From NCBI RefSeq assembly GCF_001995175.1, contig NZ_MUKN01000036.1, positions 1-41,391 of the forward strand: a DNA stretch of 41,391 bases, in the 5' to 3' direction. A program made the translations under genes and the position numbers. The notes beneath the pieces were generated by a model. It saw nothing but the letters and a program-made list of their open reading frames with translations, had not been told where the DNA came from and searched no databases. Position 1 is the first letter of the stretch. The number at the start of each line of letters is the position of its first letter. This DNA comes from Rathayibacter rhapontici (lineage in GTDB: Bacteria > Actinomycetota > Actinomycetes > Actinomycetales > Microbacteriaceae). Shown here one piece after another: positions 18,308 through 26,122 of this stretch.

Positions 18308-20329
18308 TCAGGTGACGTTGATGGTGATGCCGCACATGCAGCCGGCGACCTCGTCCGCGCCGCCCGCGGGATCGCCGGGTGCGTTCATGCCGTTCGAGAA
18401 CAGCTCGTCGATGCCGACGGTCTCGCCGTCCATCGCGGCGTGAGCCGAGCGGGGGTTCCCGGACTCGGTGTTCCAGGTCTTCGTGACCTGCTTGTCGAGC
18501 TGCTGCCCCGCCTGCTGCCCGGCGACGATCGCCGCGAAGCCCATGACGCTGGCGACGCGCGAGGTCGCGATCTCGGTCGCGCGTGTCGACGTCTGCCCCT
18601 CATCGAAGAGCCGGCCGAGCGTGTCGGCCGGGTCGTCGTCGTCCTCGAGGCTGTCGAGTGCGGCGTCGATCTGGTCGGCCGTCGTGCGGTTGATGCGCTT
18701 CGCGGAGTCCGTGGCGTCGGAGTCGATCCAACCCTGCACGGTGCTCGGGTCGTAGGTCGCGCCGAGAGACGCGGCGGTGGCGCCACCGGCGACCTTCGCG
18801 GTCGCCGTGGACAGCGAGCCGAGAATCTCGGCGAGCGCCTCGTCCCAGTCGGCCGGCTCGAAGACGCCGGACGCCTTCGACGAGGCCGCCGAGACGACCG
18901 AGTCGCGCTGGGTCTCGAAGAAGATCTCGAGCTGCTCGACGTGCTCGGTCACGAGCTTGTCGCGCGCCGCGTTCTTCTTCGCCTTGACGCGGCCGCGGCG
19001 CCCGGCGGCCGATCGGGCCTCGCGGGTGTGCTCGATGGCGCGCTGCACCGGAGTGGGGATCAGGGTCCCGTCCGTCGCGACCTGCTGGCCGCCGGGCTGG
19101 CGAGCCTGCTGCGCCGCGACAGCCGAGAGGGGCAGGAGCGCGGCGTTCGCGAACAGCTGGTCGGCCTCGTCGCCCGCGCGGGGCAGGCCGAACATCGGCC
19201 GCGCCTCCGACGGCTTCACGACGCCGGTCTGGATGAGGCTGGTGACGGCGGTGGCGCGCGTCTCGAAGTCGCCGCGGAGGACCTCGTCCATGTTGAACTT
19301 CGTGAAGACGTCACGGTCGGGGTAGAAGTCGGGGACGAGCTGGCTGTCGACGACCGACTCGAACTTCTCGAACCGCGGCGCCATGGTGTCGCGGTACATC
19401 GAGCGCAGCTGCTCGGTGATGTTCGAGAAGGTCGCCTTGTCGAGGATGTGCACGACCGGCGGCGGGACGTCGTAGGCCGAGCACACCTCCTCGCGGTTGA
19501 GCTTGCGGCCCTCGATGTACTGCATCTCCTCGGCGGAGAGCTGCACTGTGGTCGGCTCCATCGCCTCCTCGACGACGAGCACGCGGCCCATGTTGTCGGC
19601 GCCGGAGAGGTCGCCCTCGATCTGCTTGCGCAGGCGGGTGACCGCGGCGTCGGAAAGGTTCTTGGGGTGCTTGAGCACGAGCGAGGGGCGGGCGCCGTTG
19701 CGCCACCAGGCGGCGTTCGCTCGGCGGGACGCGTCCTCGTTGAGGAGCGTCATGCGCAGGCCCTCGAGGTTCGAGAGGCCGCGCCGGATGTTGTCGGGGT
19801 TGTAGTTCTTGAACACGACGACGTCGGCGGCCGGCCACTCGATCGGCTGACCGGACGCGTTCACCGCGGACCCGTACCGGTAGATCAGCTCGCCGCGCTC
19901 GTTGCGGTGCGCGGTGATGTTCGTCGGGTGGACCGGGTGCAGCTCGCGCACGCGTCCGTCGGTGCCGCGCAGCTTGAGCCAGAACGCCTCGCCGTAGATG
20001 TCGTACGTCGACGACGTCCACTCCCACAGATCGAATCCGGACATGTGCTCGTTCGGCGACGCGAGCAGCGCGGAGAGATTGCCGGCCTCGGGCTCCTGCT
20101 CGGTGCCTTCGAGCTGGCGCTTCACGTCGAAGGGGTTGCGAGCGGTCGCCATGGCCAGCTTGCGCACGACGATCCCGACCCAGAGCTGCTCGCTGTAGAT
20201 CTTCCCGAAGGCGGTCATCTGGCCGAGGCCGGCGCCGCTGGCGTAGTAGCTGCCCTGGTTGAACATCGGGGTCAGGTCGCCGAGGGCCGACCCGGGCACG
20301 GAGACGAGGGCGCCGTTGGAGATGATCAC
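18308..20329 (-). CDS. Portal protein fused to a MuF-like minor head domain
   Basis: 673 residues from a GTG preceded by GAGGAG at 6-nt spacing. The first about 430 residues are an HK97/SPP1-type portal: SEQLWVGIVVRKLAMATARN, EAFWLKLRGTDGRVRELHPV, NREEVCSAYDVPPPVVHILD. The last about 220 residues form a Mu F-like domain: DEGQTSTRATEIATSRVASV, KTWNTESGNPRSAHAAMDGE and the Cys pair in VAGCMCGITINVT. Portal and MuF are separate genes in many phages; here they share one frame. An upstream in-frame extension exists and is discussed with the neighbouring small gene. Confidence 0.85.
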   Translation of the reverse strand: MIISNGALVSVPGSALGDLTPMFNQGSYYASGAGLGQMTAFGKIYSEQLWVGIVVRKLAMATARNPFDVKRQLEGTEQEPEAGNLSALLASPNEHMSGFDLWEWTSSTYDIYGEAFWLKLRGTDGRVRELHPVHPTNITAHRNERGELIYRYGSAVNASGQPIEWPAADVVVFKNYNPDNIRRGLSNLEGLRMTLLNEDASRRANAAWWRNGARPSLVLKHPKNLSDAAVTRLRKQIEGDLSGADNMGRVLVVEEAMEPTTVQLSAEEMQYIEGRKLNREEVCSAYDVPPPVVHILDKATFSNITEQLRSMYRDTMAPRFEKFESVVDSQLVPDFYPDRDVFTKFNMDEVLRGDFETRATAVTSLIQTGVVKPSEARPMFGLPRAGDEADQLFANAALLPLSAVAAQQARQPGGQQVATDGTLIPTPVQRAIEHTREARSAAGRRGRVKAKKNAARDKLVTEHVEQLEIFFETQRDSVVSAASSKASGVFEPADWDEALAEILGSLSTATAKVAGGATAASLGATYDPSTVQGWIDSDATDSAKRINRTTADQIDAALDSLEDDDDPADTLGRLFDEGQTSTRATEIATSRVASVMGFAAIVAGQQAGQQLDKQVTKTWNTESGNPRSAHAAMDGETVGIDELFSNGMNAPGDPAGGADEVAGCMCGITINVT

Positions 20330-20342
20330 TCGGGCCTCCTCG

Positions 20343-20563
20343 TCACTTCGTCTGCTGCATGTAGCGATGCCGAGGCGGGGCAGCCAGAGGCGGCCCTCGA
20401 CGGGGACCCGGTCGCCGTTGGGGACGAGCGCGAAAGCGTTCGCGAGGATCACATGCGTGTCGTCGGCGTCGACGAGGACCCCGTCGAACGTCTCCTCGCT
20501 GAGGAGGGTGACGACGATGCTCGAGCGCAGCTGGTTTCGGATCAGCCGGTCGGGGTGTGCCAT
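20343..20563 (-). CDS. Small protein upstream of portal, apparent one-base loss
   Basis: Opens MAHPDRLIRNQLRSSIVVTL and continues EETFDGVLVDADDTHVILAN, a small beta-barrel-like (Sm-like) protein found before portals in actinophages. In the written frame it has no stop and runs into the portal. A shift of one base near 20,375 gives the end RHRYMQQTK and a TGA that sits correctly before the portal ribosome-binding site. Length is 73 codons plus 2 nt, as for one missing base. The alternative is a real 78-residue N-terminal extension of the portal. Confidence 0.55.
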
Positions 20564-20580
20564 GGGGTGCTCCTCGCAGG

Positions 20581-22098
20581 TCAGAGCGCGATCAGGCCGC
20601 GCTCCTCGTAGACAGATGGGCCGGCGGTCGGGTGAGCTCGCATGAGCCAGTGAGCACCGATGACGCCCATGAGTGGCGAAGCGTCGCCGGGCGAGTTGAC
20701 GCGGTCGGGGACGTAGACGTCGCCGAGCTTCTTCACCACGGCCGAGCCTGCAGCGACGTCGAGGACGGGCTGGTCGCGATGCCACGCTTTGCCGTTGTGC
20801 ACGGCGTTGAGGAGCATGCCGGTGCCGATGCCGAGGTCAGGGCCCTGCCACTCGGTGAGCTCGAAGCCCGCGGCCTCGAGTTCGGGGATCAGCGAGGACG
20901 CAGGCGCGCCGCGGCTCTGTAGCGTGATGCCGCCGATCGGGAACTTGCGGTCGGGCGAGCTCAGCCACGGCACGAGCCAGTCGGTGCCCGGGCGGGACTT
21001 CATCACGCCGACGTGCGCGTCGCCGTCCTCGCGCTCTGCAGCGAAGGCGATGTGCGTCCACTCGAGGTTGTGGGAGACCTCGACGCAGAGGTACACCGGA
21101 GTCTTCGGGTCGGCGCGCTTGGAGAGCGGGTCACGCTGTCGCGCCCACGTTCCCTCGTGGAAGGGCCCCCCGGTCGCGTCGTCGGGGAAGACGTTCATCA
21201 CCTCTGCGAGGAACACGGACGCGGGGTCGTAGCTGTAGGAGGCGGCCAGGCTGTCGACGTGGATCGTGTGTCCGAGCGACGGGTTCCCGTACGCCCAGGT
21301 TTCCGGAGCGTCTGCCGGCGCACCCTTCGGAGGGGACCACCAGAACAGGCCGGTCGCAGTCGTCTTGTCGCCGGCTTCGATCGCCTCCATCGCCTGCTTG
21401 TGCAGGTGGCGCTGCACGACGGCGTCGAGGTACCCGGTGTTCGCTGCAGCGAGGATCTGCGCGCGCCGGCGGGCGTTCGTGGTCTTCGACAGCGCCGACC
21501 AGGCCGAGAAGGTCTTGTGCTTGAGGATCTCGTCGACGAAGACGAAGTCGAAGGTGAGGCCGCGGCCGCCGTTGTCCGCGGAGTCGACCCAGTAGCGCTG
21601 CTCCCCCGCGAGCTCGAACCACAGCTCGCCGTTCGTGTTCGACTCGCGCGTGTACTCGGCGCGCAGCTCGGCGACCGCGCGGATGATCTTCTTCGCCTGC
21701 TCCCACGGCTTCTTCGCGGTCGCGAGCTTCTGAGCGACGCCGATGACCTGCGCGTCGCCGTCCATGAACATGCGGAAGAGGATCATCAGCGCGGCGACGA
21801 AGGTCTTCCCGTTCTGGCGCGCGACCCAGAGCAGTACGAGCTTGAACCGGTAGGAGCCGTCCGGGTTGAGCTCGAGCGCGTGGATCAGGAACCAGCGCTC
21901 CCAAGGCAGCAGCGGAGGCACGAGCGGCTCGAACTTCGTTCCGGCGACCTCGTCGTGCAGCCACTCGGAGAAGCGGATCGCGGCGAAGCCGGCCGAGGTC
22001 TTCTCGGTCAGCTTGCGCCGCGGCGGCGTGAAGACGCGCGGCACCTCGTGCCCGAGGACCGGCTTCGCGCTACGCCTCCCGCTTCCTGCTCCCGCCAC
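20581..22098 (-). CDS. Large terminase subunit
   Basis: 505 residues, intact. It is the ATPase-nuclease motor that packages DNA through the portal. Walker A is ARQNGKT at 93-99, Walker B with the catalytic Glu is VFVDE at 186-190. A coupling motif region follows (AANTG), then an RNase-H-like nuclease half from about 320 (YLCVEVSHNLEWTHIAFAAE). The last residues are SVYEERGLIAL. The start overlaps the small terminase by 29 nt. Order HNH, small terminase, large terminase, portal is that of cos-type HK97-like phages. Confidence 0.9.
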   Translation of the reverse strand: MAGAGSGRRSAKPVLGHEVPRVFTPPRRKLTEKTSAGFAAIRFSEWLHDEVAGTKFEPLVPPLLPWERWFLIHALELNPDGSYRFKLVLLWVARQNGKTFVAALMILFRMFMDGDAQVIGVAQKLATAKKPWEQAKKIIRAVAELRAEYTRESNTNGELWFELAGEQRYWVDSADNGGRGLTFDFVFVDEILKHKTFSAWSALSKTTNARRRAQILAAANTGYLDAVVQRHLHKQAMEAIEAGDKTTATGLFWWSPPKGAPADAPETWAYGNPSLGHTIHVDSLAASYSYDPASVFLAEVMNVFPDDATGGPFHEGTWARQRDPLSKRADPKTPVYLCVEVSHNLEWTHIAFAAEREDGDAHVGVMKSRPGTDWLVPWLSSPDRKFPIGGITLQSRGAPASSLIPELEAAGFELTEWQGPDLGIGTGMLLNAVHNGKAWHRDQPVLDVAAGSAVVKKLGDVYVPDRVNSPGDASPLMGVIGAHWLMRAHPTAGPSVYEERGLIAL

Positions 22099-22564
22099 TC
22101 TGTGAACCTCCGTTCCAGAACTGCGTGCGCAGCGTGTCGAGCTTGCTGACCTCCTTGGTCTTCGACGCCTCGGCGAGCTTGGTCATCATCTCGACGTAGC
22201 GAGACGCGAGGTTCGCGCGCTGCGGCACGTTCTCCGCGCCGTCGAGGTCGCGCGCCAGCGTCATGACGAGATCGGCCAGGAAGCCCATCGCGTCGGGCAC
22301 CTCGAGCGCCGCGATCGCCTTGATCGCCGCGGCCTCGTTGGACCCGGCGAGCGCGGCAGGGCGCTCCCCCGCGACCGGCGGAGGCGGGACAGGGGGGACA
22401 GCAGGTGTCCCCCCTCGTGTCCCCCCGGATGTCCCCCCTCGCGCAGGGCGAGGCGTGTGCATGTCGGTGACCGGAGCGACGTGTCCGGACTCGCGGGATC
22501 TAGCTCGCTGCCTGGCCTTTTTCTCTCGCTCGCGCAGCCGCTTCTCGTCAGGGGTGAGAGGCAT
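22070..22564 (-). CDS. Small terminase subunit
   Basis: 164 residues from the ATG with GGGAGGTGG upstream (MPLTPDEKRLREREKKARQR). A basic N-terminus and a Gly/Pro linker (RGGTSGGTRGGTPAVPPVPP) precede a helical C-terminal domain (GFLADLVMTLARDLDG, LASRYVEMMTKLAEASKTKE). This size, layout and position suit the DNA-recognition terminase subunit. The linker codons carry repeated TGTCCCCCC units on the plus strand. A longer upstream start is possible but has a poorer ribosome-binding site. Confidence 0.7.
   Translation of the reverse strand: MPLTPDEKRLREREKKARQRARSRESGHVAPVTDMHTPRPARGGTSGGTRGGTPAVPPVPPPPVAGERPAALAGSNEAAAIKAIAALEVPDAMGFLADLVMTLARDLDGAENVPQRANLASRYVEMMTKLAEASKTKEVSKLDTLRTQFWNGGSQSGGSRKREA
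22386..22438. repeat. GGGGGGACA / TGTCCCCCC cluster within small terminase gene
   Basis: Two GGGACA-type units at 22,386-22,400 face three TGTCCCCCC units at 22,406, 22,418 and 22,430. All lie in the low-complexity linker of the small terminase. A second cluster lies just upstream of the gene. Confidence 0.7.
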
Positions 22565-22584
22565 GGAGACCACCTCCCAGAGGT

Positions 22585-22628
22585 GGGGGGACACGGGACA
22601 GGGGGGACAGCACTGCTCGGGGGGGACA
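22585..22628. repeat. GGGGGGACA direct repeats upstream of small terminase
   Basis: Four units (22,585, 22,595, 22,601, 22,619) in the 94-nt gap between the preceding gene and the small terminase start. A terminase-binding or packaging site is an attractive explanation, but not shown. Confidence 0.65.
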
Positions 22629-22658
22629 GATCACTGCCGGTGGAAGTCGTCGTGCGAT

Positions 22659-23078
22659 TCAGCCAGAGATTTTCGAGGCCCTACCCTCGCGGGCGGCGTC
22701 GAAGTGCGCGTGCGGGACGCGGAATTCGGCGGTGAGCTTGCAGACGGGGCACCACGGCGGCTTGGCGTCGCGGTGCTGGACCGGGCGGTGGTCGTGGTCG
22801 AACGCGGGCTGCTGCGGGCGGGACGGTGCAGAGGAGTCCTCGTCGATCTCGGTGAGCTGCTTGATGCTCGCGAGCTGGTCGGCGTCGAGCTCGATGGCGA
22901 GCGTCGCGTGGAGGAAGGCGCCGCCGTTCGCGAAGGTCTCGATCTCGATCGGCTGGTCGGCGAACTGCACGAGAGGGCGGAGGCTGAGGGTGACGCCGGC
23001 GATGCTGGCGAGCAGGTCAGCGATCGCCACGGCGTTGGCGCGCTGCACGTGCTGCGTGGTGATGAGCGTTGCGGACAT
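22659..23078 (-). CDS. Unknown protein with C-terminal CxxC zinc motif
   Basis: 139 residues opening MSATLITTQHVQRANAVAIA. The middle has beta-alpha character (IEIETFANGGAFLHATLAIE), and the end carries PWCPVCKLTAEF and HAHFDAAR, which could bind zinc. The HNH gene ends 2 nt before its start. Genes of this sort between HNH and terminase are common and uncharacterised. Confidence 0.55.
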   Translation of the reverse strand: MSATLITTQHVQRANAVAIADLLASIAGVTLSLRPLVQFADQPIEIETFANGGAFLHATLAIELDADQLASIKQLTEIDEDSSAPSRPQQPAFDHDHRPVQHRDAKPPWCPVCKLTAEFRVPHAHFDAAREGRASKISG

Positions 23079-23080
23079 GC

Positions 23081-23377
23081 CTACCAGACCTCCGATGGAT
23101 CTCCGAGGCCGGGACGCTGGTCGCCGGCACCCTTGTTCTTGTTGCAGCGTGCGTGGCTGGGCTGCCCGTTCGCGGGGTCGTCGGCGAGCTCGGGGTAGGC
23201 GATGCGCGACTTCTTGTGGTCGTACGCGAAGGACTGCGGGTCGCGCCAGTCGAGCGTCGTGTCGATCGGCTCCCCGCACAGCGCGCACGGCAGGTTGTGC
23301 TCGCGCGTCTTCTGCTTGAGGTCGGCGCGGTTCTTGCGGTGCGCTGCTGTGGTGCGGCCCGGGATCCCAGCAGCCAC
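23081..23377 (-). CDS. HNH endonuclease beside terminase
   Basis: 98 residues from a GTG (VAAGIPGRTTAAHRKNRADL) with GGGGAGG upstream. Motifs: CALCGEPIDTTLDW with zinc Cys pair, DHKKSRIAYPELADDP as the His block, and HARCNKNKG as the final H-N. HNH proteins encoded next to terminase are needed for genome cutting and packaging in several HK97-type cos phages. First gene of the late operon. Confidence 0.8.
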   Translation of the reverse strand: MAAGIPGRTTAAHRKNRADLKQKTREHNLPCALCGEPIDTTLDWRDPQSFAYDHKKSRIAYPELADDPANGQPSHARCNKNKGAGDQRPGLGDPSEVW

Positions 23378-23398
23378 GCGCGCCTCCCCGAGAACGAC

Positions 23399-23435
23399 GA
23401 AGGCGCCTCGACCCGGTTGCCGGGGAGGCGCCTTC
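23399..23435 (-). terminator. Leader hairpin before the late operon
   Basis: GAAGGCGCCTC (23,399-23,409) and GAGGCGCCTTC (23,425-23,435) form an 11-bp perfect stem with a 15-nt loop. It lies between the late promoter and the HNH gene. On the minus strand only a weak U-rich tail follows, so an attenuator or processed antitermination site is as likely as a simple terminator. Confidence 0.6.
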
Positions 23436-23476
23436 CGCTCGACACTTTCGCTTCCTACACGTGTCGGCCTGTGGCC

Positions 23477-23509
23477 ATCATACACATTTCGTGATCGAGT
23501 GAAAGTCAA
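23477..23509 (-). promoter_or_regulatory. Candidate late-operon promoter
   Basis: Reading the minus strand, TATGAT (23,482-23,477) is preceded by TGTG, an extended -10. A -35 could be TTTCAC at 16-nt spacing (23,504-23,499) or TTGACT further upstream (23,509-23,504). It points toward the HNH gene about 95 nt away. The palindrome ACACGTGT lies just downstream near 23,457. Confidence 0.55.
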
Positions 23510-23539
23510 GCCGACTCGGCCAGGATGACGGCGGCCAGG

Positions 23540-23605
23540 ATCTAGGCGCTCCCGCCGACCGCGCCCTGGTGGGATGATCGCCAGGCGCAACGCTCGCGCC
23601 TAGAT
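23540..23605. promoter_or_regulatory. Inverted repeat ATCTAGGCGC flanking the protease promoter region
   Basis: ATCTAGGCGC (23,540-23,549) and its exact complement GCGCCTAGAT (23,596-23,605) bracket 46 nt just before the ribosome-binding site of the plus-strand protease gene. A repressor-looping operator is plausible. Confidence 0.45.
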
Positions 23606-23617
23606 GGAGAGGTCCCC

Positions 23618-24433
23618 TTGGTCAAGATTATCCGCGTCGACCCGCTGACGACCGCCACCCTCCCTCTCACGCTGTGGGCGGGGGACGAGCAAATCGGCAC
23701 CGGATCCGGGTTCCTGGTTGAACACGCGGGCCATTACAACCTCATCACCAACCGGCACGTCCTCCGTGGAAGGCATGCGTTCACCGGCGAGGTACTCGAC
23801 GCGCGCGGTCGACGACCCGACCGGGTGCAGGTGACCTTCCTTCGCAAGGGAGTGAACGAGAGGACGATCGCGACATACCTGCTCTTGGACAATTTCGAGC
23901 CGCGCTGGCTCGAACACCCTGAGCTCGGTGGCGACGCTGATGTCGTCGCTTTCCCGATCCCCATCCCCGATGGGTTGCTCCTCTCACCGGTCAATATCGA
24001 TCCACTCGTTCTCGGTCCTCCCCAGCTCCGCTTGGTCGTCTCGGTCGCGAGAACCGTCTTCATCGTCGGCTACCCGCTCGGCCTCACCGGAGGCGCCCCC
24101 GCCGCTGCCATCTGGATCCAGGGCACAATCGCGACCGAAATGGAACTCAACTACTTCGACCGGCCGATCTTCCTCGTTGATAGCAACACCAGGAAGGGTC
24201 TCTCGGGGTCACCCGTCTACGCCTACGTCCCCGCGGGCGGCACGCCAGTCCAGGACACGACGACCGGCCACCGGATGCTCATGGGCTTCGTCGATCCAGA
24301 AGGCGACGGCACCCAGCGCCAGTTCATCGGTATCTACGCTGGTCGGGTCTCAGAAGAGTCCGGCCTCGGGTACGTGTGGAAGCAGGAGGTCGTCGAGGCC
24401 GTCGTGCGACGCGGCGTCCCCGGGACCCTTTAG
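23618..24433 (+). CDS. Trypsin-like serine protease moron
   Basis: 271 residues from a TTG with GGAGAGG six nt upstream; it opens MVKIIRVDPLTTATLPLTLW. The trypsin-like triad is visible: H47 in NLITNRHVL, D108 in GDADVVAF, and S196 in KGLSGSPVYAY; the oxyanion segment TGSGFLVE precedes the His. There is no signal peptide or transmembrane segment, so it should act in the cytoplasm. It is the only plus-strand gene between the late and early minus operons, and looks less biased in codon use than its neighbours, so it is probably a lysogeny-expressed cargo gene. Protease-type cargo can serve defence, but no partner gene is adjacent. Its stop overlaps the stop of the facing gene. Confidence 0.75.
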   Translation: MVKIIRVDPLTTATLPLTLWAGDEQIGTGSGFLVEHAGHYNLITNRHVLRGRHAFTGEVLDARGRRPDRVQVTFLRKGVNERTIATYLLLDNFEPRWLEHPELGGDADVVAFPIPIPDGLLLSPVNIDPLVLGPPQLRLVVSVARTVFIVGYPLGLTGGAPAAAIWIQGTIATEMELNYFDRPIFLVDSNTRKGLSGSPVYAYVPAGGTPVQDTTTGHRMLMGFVDPEGDGTQRQFIGIYAGRVSEESGLGYVWKQEVVEAVVRRGVPGTL

Positions 24434-24717
24434 GGAGCCGGCGACTCTTCAGCGGCGGCGGCGTCCCTCGGATGCATCGACCGATCGATGCGGCCCCCTA
24501 GCGACTCGTAGTGGCGCAATAACGCGGCTGCAACGTCCTGCGGGGCGCCGGGCATCGAAAACTCGCCCTCGGGCCCCCACAGCATCAGAACCTTCCCCTC
24601 GTGATGCACCACCAACCAGCGACGCACCGTGCCGAACTTGATGTGCTGGATCTCGACGGCAGGACCGTCGATAATCTCGGCCTGCTCGACGGGCTCTTGG
24701 GGCGTGACATCAGGCAC
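24430..24717 (-). CDS. Small unknown early-operon protein
   Basis: 95 residues from a GTG, with AAGGAGGG upstream. Sequence PVEQAEIIDGPAVEIQHIKF followed by a short strand region (RRWLVVHHEGKVLMLWGPEG) and a helical, Ala-rich end. Last gene of the early operon, convergent with the serine protease. Not recognised. Confidence 0.55.
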   Translation of the reverse strand: MPDVTPQEPVEQAEIIDGPAVEIQHIKFGTVRRWLVVHHEGKVLMLWGPEGEFSMPGAPQDVAAALLRHYESLGGRIDRSMHPRDAAAAEESPAP

Positions 24718-24937
24718 GGTGTCCCTCCTTCGTGTCTGCGGCGAGCGCCGTCTGGTCGTGTTCGTCGTCGTCTTCGTCCGTGTCGGTGAGCAGTCCGATC
24801 AGGAGCATCGCGCCGGCGGTCTGCGTGTCCGTGAGGCGGTTCTCGCGGCCGCGGATGACCAGCGGCTCGCCGCCGGCGCAGGGGGGCTCCTCGACGCCGT
24901 AGCCGTACACGGTGCGGTCGTCGTCGCTTCGGGTCAT
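24710..24937 (-). CDS. Small acidic early-operon protein
   Basis: 75 residues opening MTRSDDDRTVYGYGVEEPPC; a hydrophobic AGAMLLIGLL segment is followed by an acidic run DTDEDDDEHDQ. ATGA overlap upstream, 8-nt overlap downstream. A copy of the dispersed 12-bp motif lies within its 3' end, ahead of the next start. Not recognised. Confidence 0.5.
   Translation of the reverse strand: MTRSDDDRTVYGYGVEEPPCAGGEPLVIRGRENRLTDTQTAGAMLLIGLLTDTDEDDDEHDQTALAADTKEGHRA
24739..24750 (+). repeat. Dispersed boundary motif CGGCGAGCGCCG, copy 1
   Basis: Followed by T as in the other complete early copies. It lies about 20 nt before the GTG at 24,717 on the minus strand. Confidence 0.6.
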
Positions 24938-25212
24938 CGCCAGTAGTCCTCTCCGTGACGGATGATCGACCACGCCTCGCGGAGACGAGCACGCGCCTCC
25001 CGGACTTGGCGGCGGATCCGCGTCCGCCGAGTCGGCTTCGGGACGGGGGTGGGGTCGCCGTGGCCGAACTCGATGCCGTAGCCGAAGGCCAAGACGGGAT
25101 CCGCGCGGAAGGCGACCGCGTTCCGCTCGGCGAGGGTCGGCTCGGGCGACGCGGACGGCGCGGACGGCGCCTCAGTGTGCAGGTGCCGGACGTTCGTCGG
25201 TCCTGACTCCAT
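24934..25212 (-). CDS. Unknown protein with basic C-terminus
   Basis: 92 residues opening MESGPTNVRHLHTEAPSAPS, with a disordered Pro/Ser start and a strongly basic tail (RTRIRRQVREARARLREAW). The start has GATAGGAG upstream, a ribosome-binding form repeated at several early genes. Possible nucleic-acid binding from charge alone. Confidence 0.5.
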   Translation of the reverse strand: MESGPTNVRHLHTEAPSAPSASPEPTLAERNAVAFRADPVLAFGYGIEFGHGDPTPVPKPTRRTRIRRQVREARARLREAWSIIRHGEDYWR

Positions 25213-25221
25213 GTCGTGCTC

Positions 25222-25590
25222 CTATCGGTCGGCGGCAGGCGCCGGGGGTCTGGTTGATCGGTTCGGTCGGCCGTACTTGCGTCGCGCCGACTCCCAGCGA
25301 GGCCCGCGGAGGCTGGGGCGGGTCTGGTAGCGCTCTTCCCACAAGTCGCGGTGCCGTGCGTGCAGGCGCGCTATCAGGTCGTGCCGGGCCTCGTGCATCA
25401 CGTCGACGAAGTTCGACTGGCTGCCGTCGAGATCGCGGGAACGGATTCCGAGCTCGCGGCACCAGTCGCAATGACCACGCGCCACGCCACTCGGCTGCGC
25501 GGCCTCGCGGATGACGATGCAGAGCCCGACGATCACCGCCAGGGCAGGGATGGTGGCGACGCCGAGCGCGTAGGAGACGCCGGGGCTCAC
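25222..25590 (-). CDS. Membrane-anchored protein with CxxC
   Basis: 122 residues from a GTG. An N-terminal transmembrane helix (ALGVATIPALAVIVGLCIVI) is followed by GHCDWCRELG, a CxxC pair, and a basic region (RHRDLWEERYQTRPSLRGPR). Not recognised; one-pass membrane protein of the early operon. Confidence 0.5.
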   Translation of the reverse strand: MSPGVSYALGVATIPALAVIVGLCIVIREAAQPSGVARGHCDWCRELGIRSRDLDGSQSNFVDVMHEARHDLIARLHARHRDLWEERYQTRPSLRGPRWESARRKYGRPNRSTRPPAPAADR

Positions 25591-25591
25591 G

Positions 25592-25732
25592 TCACACCCC
25601 CGCGATCAGGCGCCACACGGACACGATCCCGAGGACGAGGACGCTCGACACGAGCACCCCGGCGAGAGTGATGATGACGACAGCGATGGTGGCGCCGGCA
25701 GCGGACGCGGCACGGCTTCGAGTTCTGGGCAT
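25592..25732 (-). CDS. 46-residue one-pass membrane peptide
   Basis: Opens MPRTRSRAASAAGATIAVVI and is almost wholly one transmembrane segment (IAVVIITLAGVLVSSVLVLG) ending WRLIAGV. TAGGAG lies upstream of the ATG. Small membrane peptides of unknown role are frequent in actinophage early operons. Confidence 0.5.
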   Translation of the reverse strand: MPRTRSRAASAAGATIAVVIITLAGVLVSSVLVLGIVSVWRLIAGV

Positions 25733-25741
25733 GGTGGGCTC

Positions 25742-26110
25742 CTACAGGGCGAGGTACGGGTTGGTGTGGGCGACGACGATGTCTGCGGCGGCCGGCGCTT
25801 CGATGACCTCGATGGTGTCGATGCGGTAGGTGTAGAAGCCGCCGATCACGAAGCCGACCGCGACTCGGTCGATGCCATCGCCTCGCACGCCGTTGATGCG
25901 GCCGGTGATGTCGACTGGCTTCTCGGGTCCGGTGACGAGTCCCGCGAGGTAGCTCGGGCCGGGGTTGATGCCACGTACGCGGACGACCTGGCCGATGAGC
26001 GAGTGCAACAGGTCGACGGCCGGCTCGGCCTTCGCGAGTGGGGTGACGCGCGAGCGGGACCGGGGTCGGACGCGTCGGAGGGTGCGGGTGATGCTGGTGC
26101 GGGTGGGCAC
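25742..26110 (-). CDS. Unknown protein, beta-barrel-like core
   Basis: 122 residues from a GTG, with a basic start (RTLRRVRPRSRSRVTPL) then strands LIGQVVRVRGINPGPSYLAG and GDGIDRVAVGFVIGGFYTYR that suggest a small barrel. It may bind nucleic acid or another protein; not recognised. Confidence 0.5.
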   Translation of the reverse strand: MPTRTSITRTLRRVRPRSRSRVTPLAKAEPAVDLLHSLIGQVVRVRGINPGPSYLAGLVTGPEKPVDITGRINGVRGDGIDRVAVGFVIGGFYTYRIDTIEVIEAPAAADIVVAHTNPYLAL

Positions 26111-26122
26111 GGGCGGGCCCCC

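Noticed and set aside
18440..20611. 723-codon plus-strand frame opposite the portal gene
   Set aside because: Pure antisense shadow with no start signal or domain.
22386..22438. TGTCCCCCC units as a CRISPR array
   Set aside because: Units are 9 bp, imperfectly spaced by 3-6 nt and inside coding sequence; no spacer-repeat structure.
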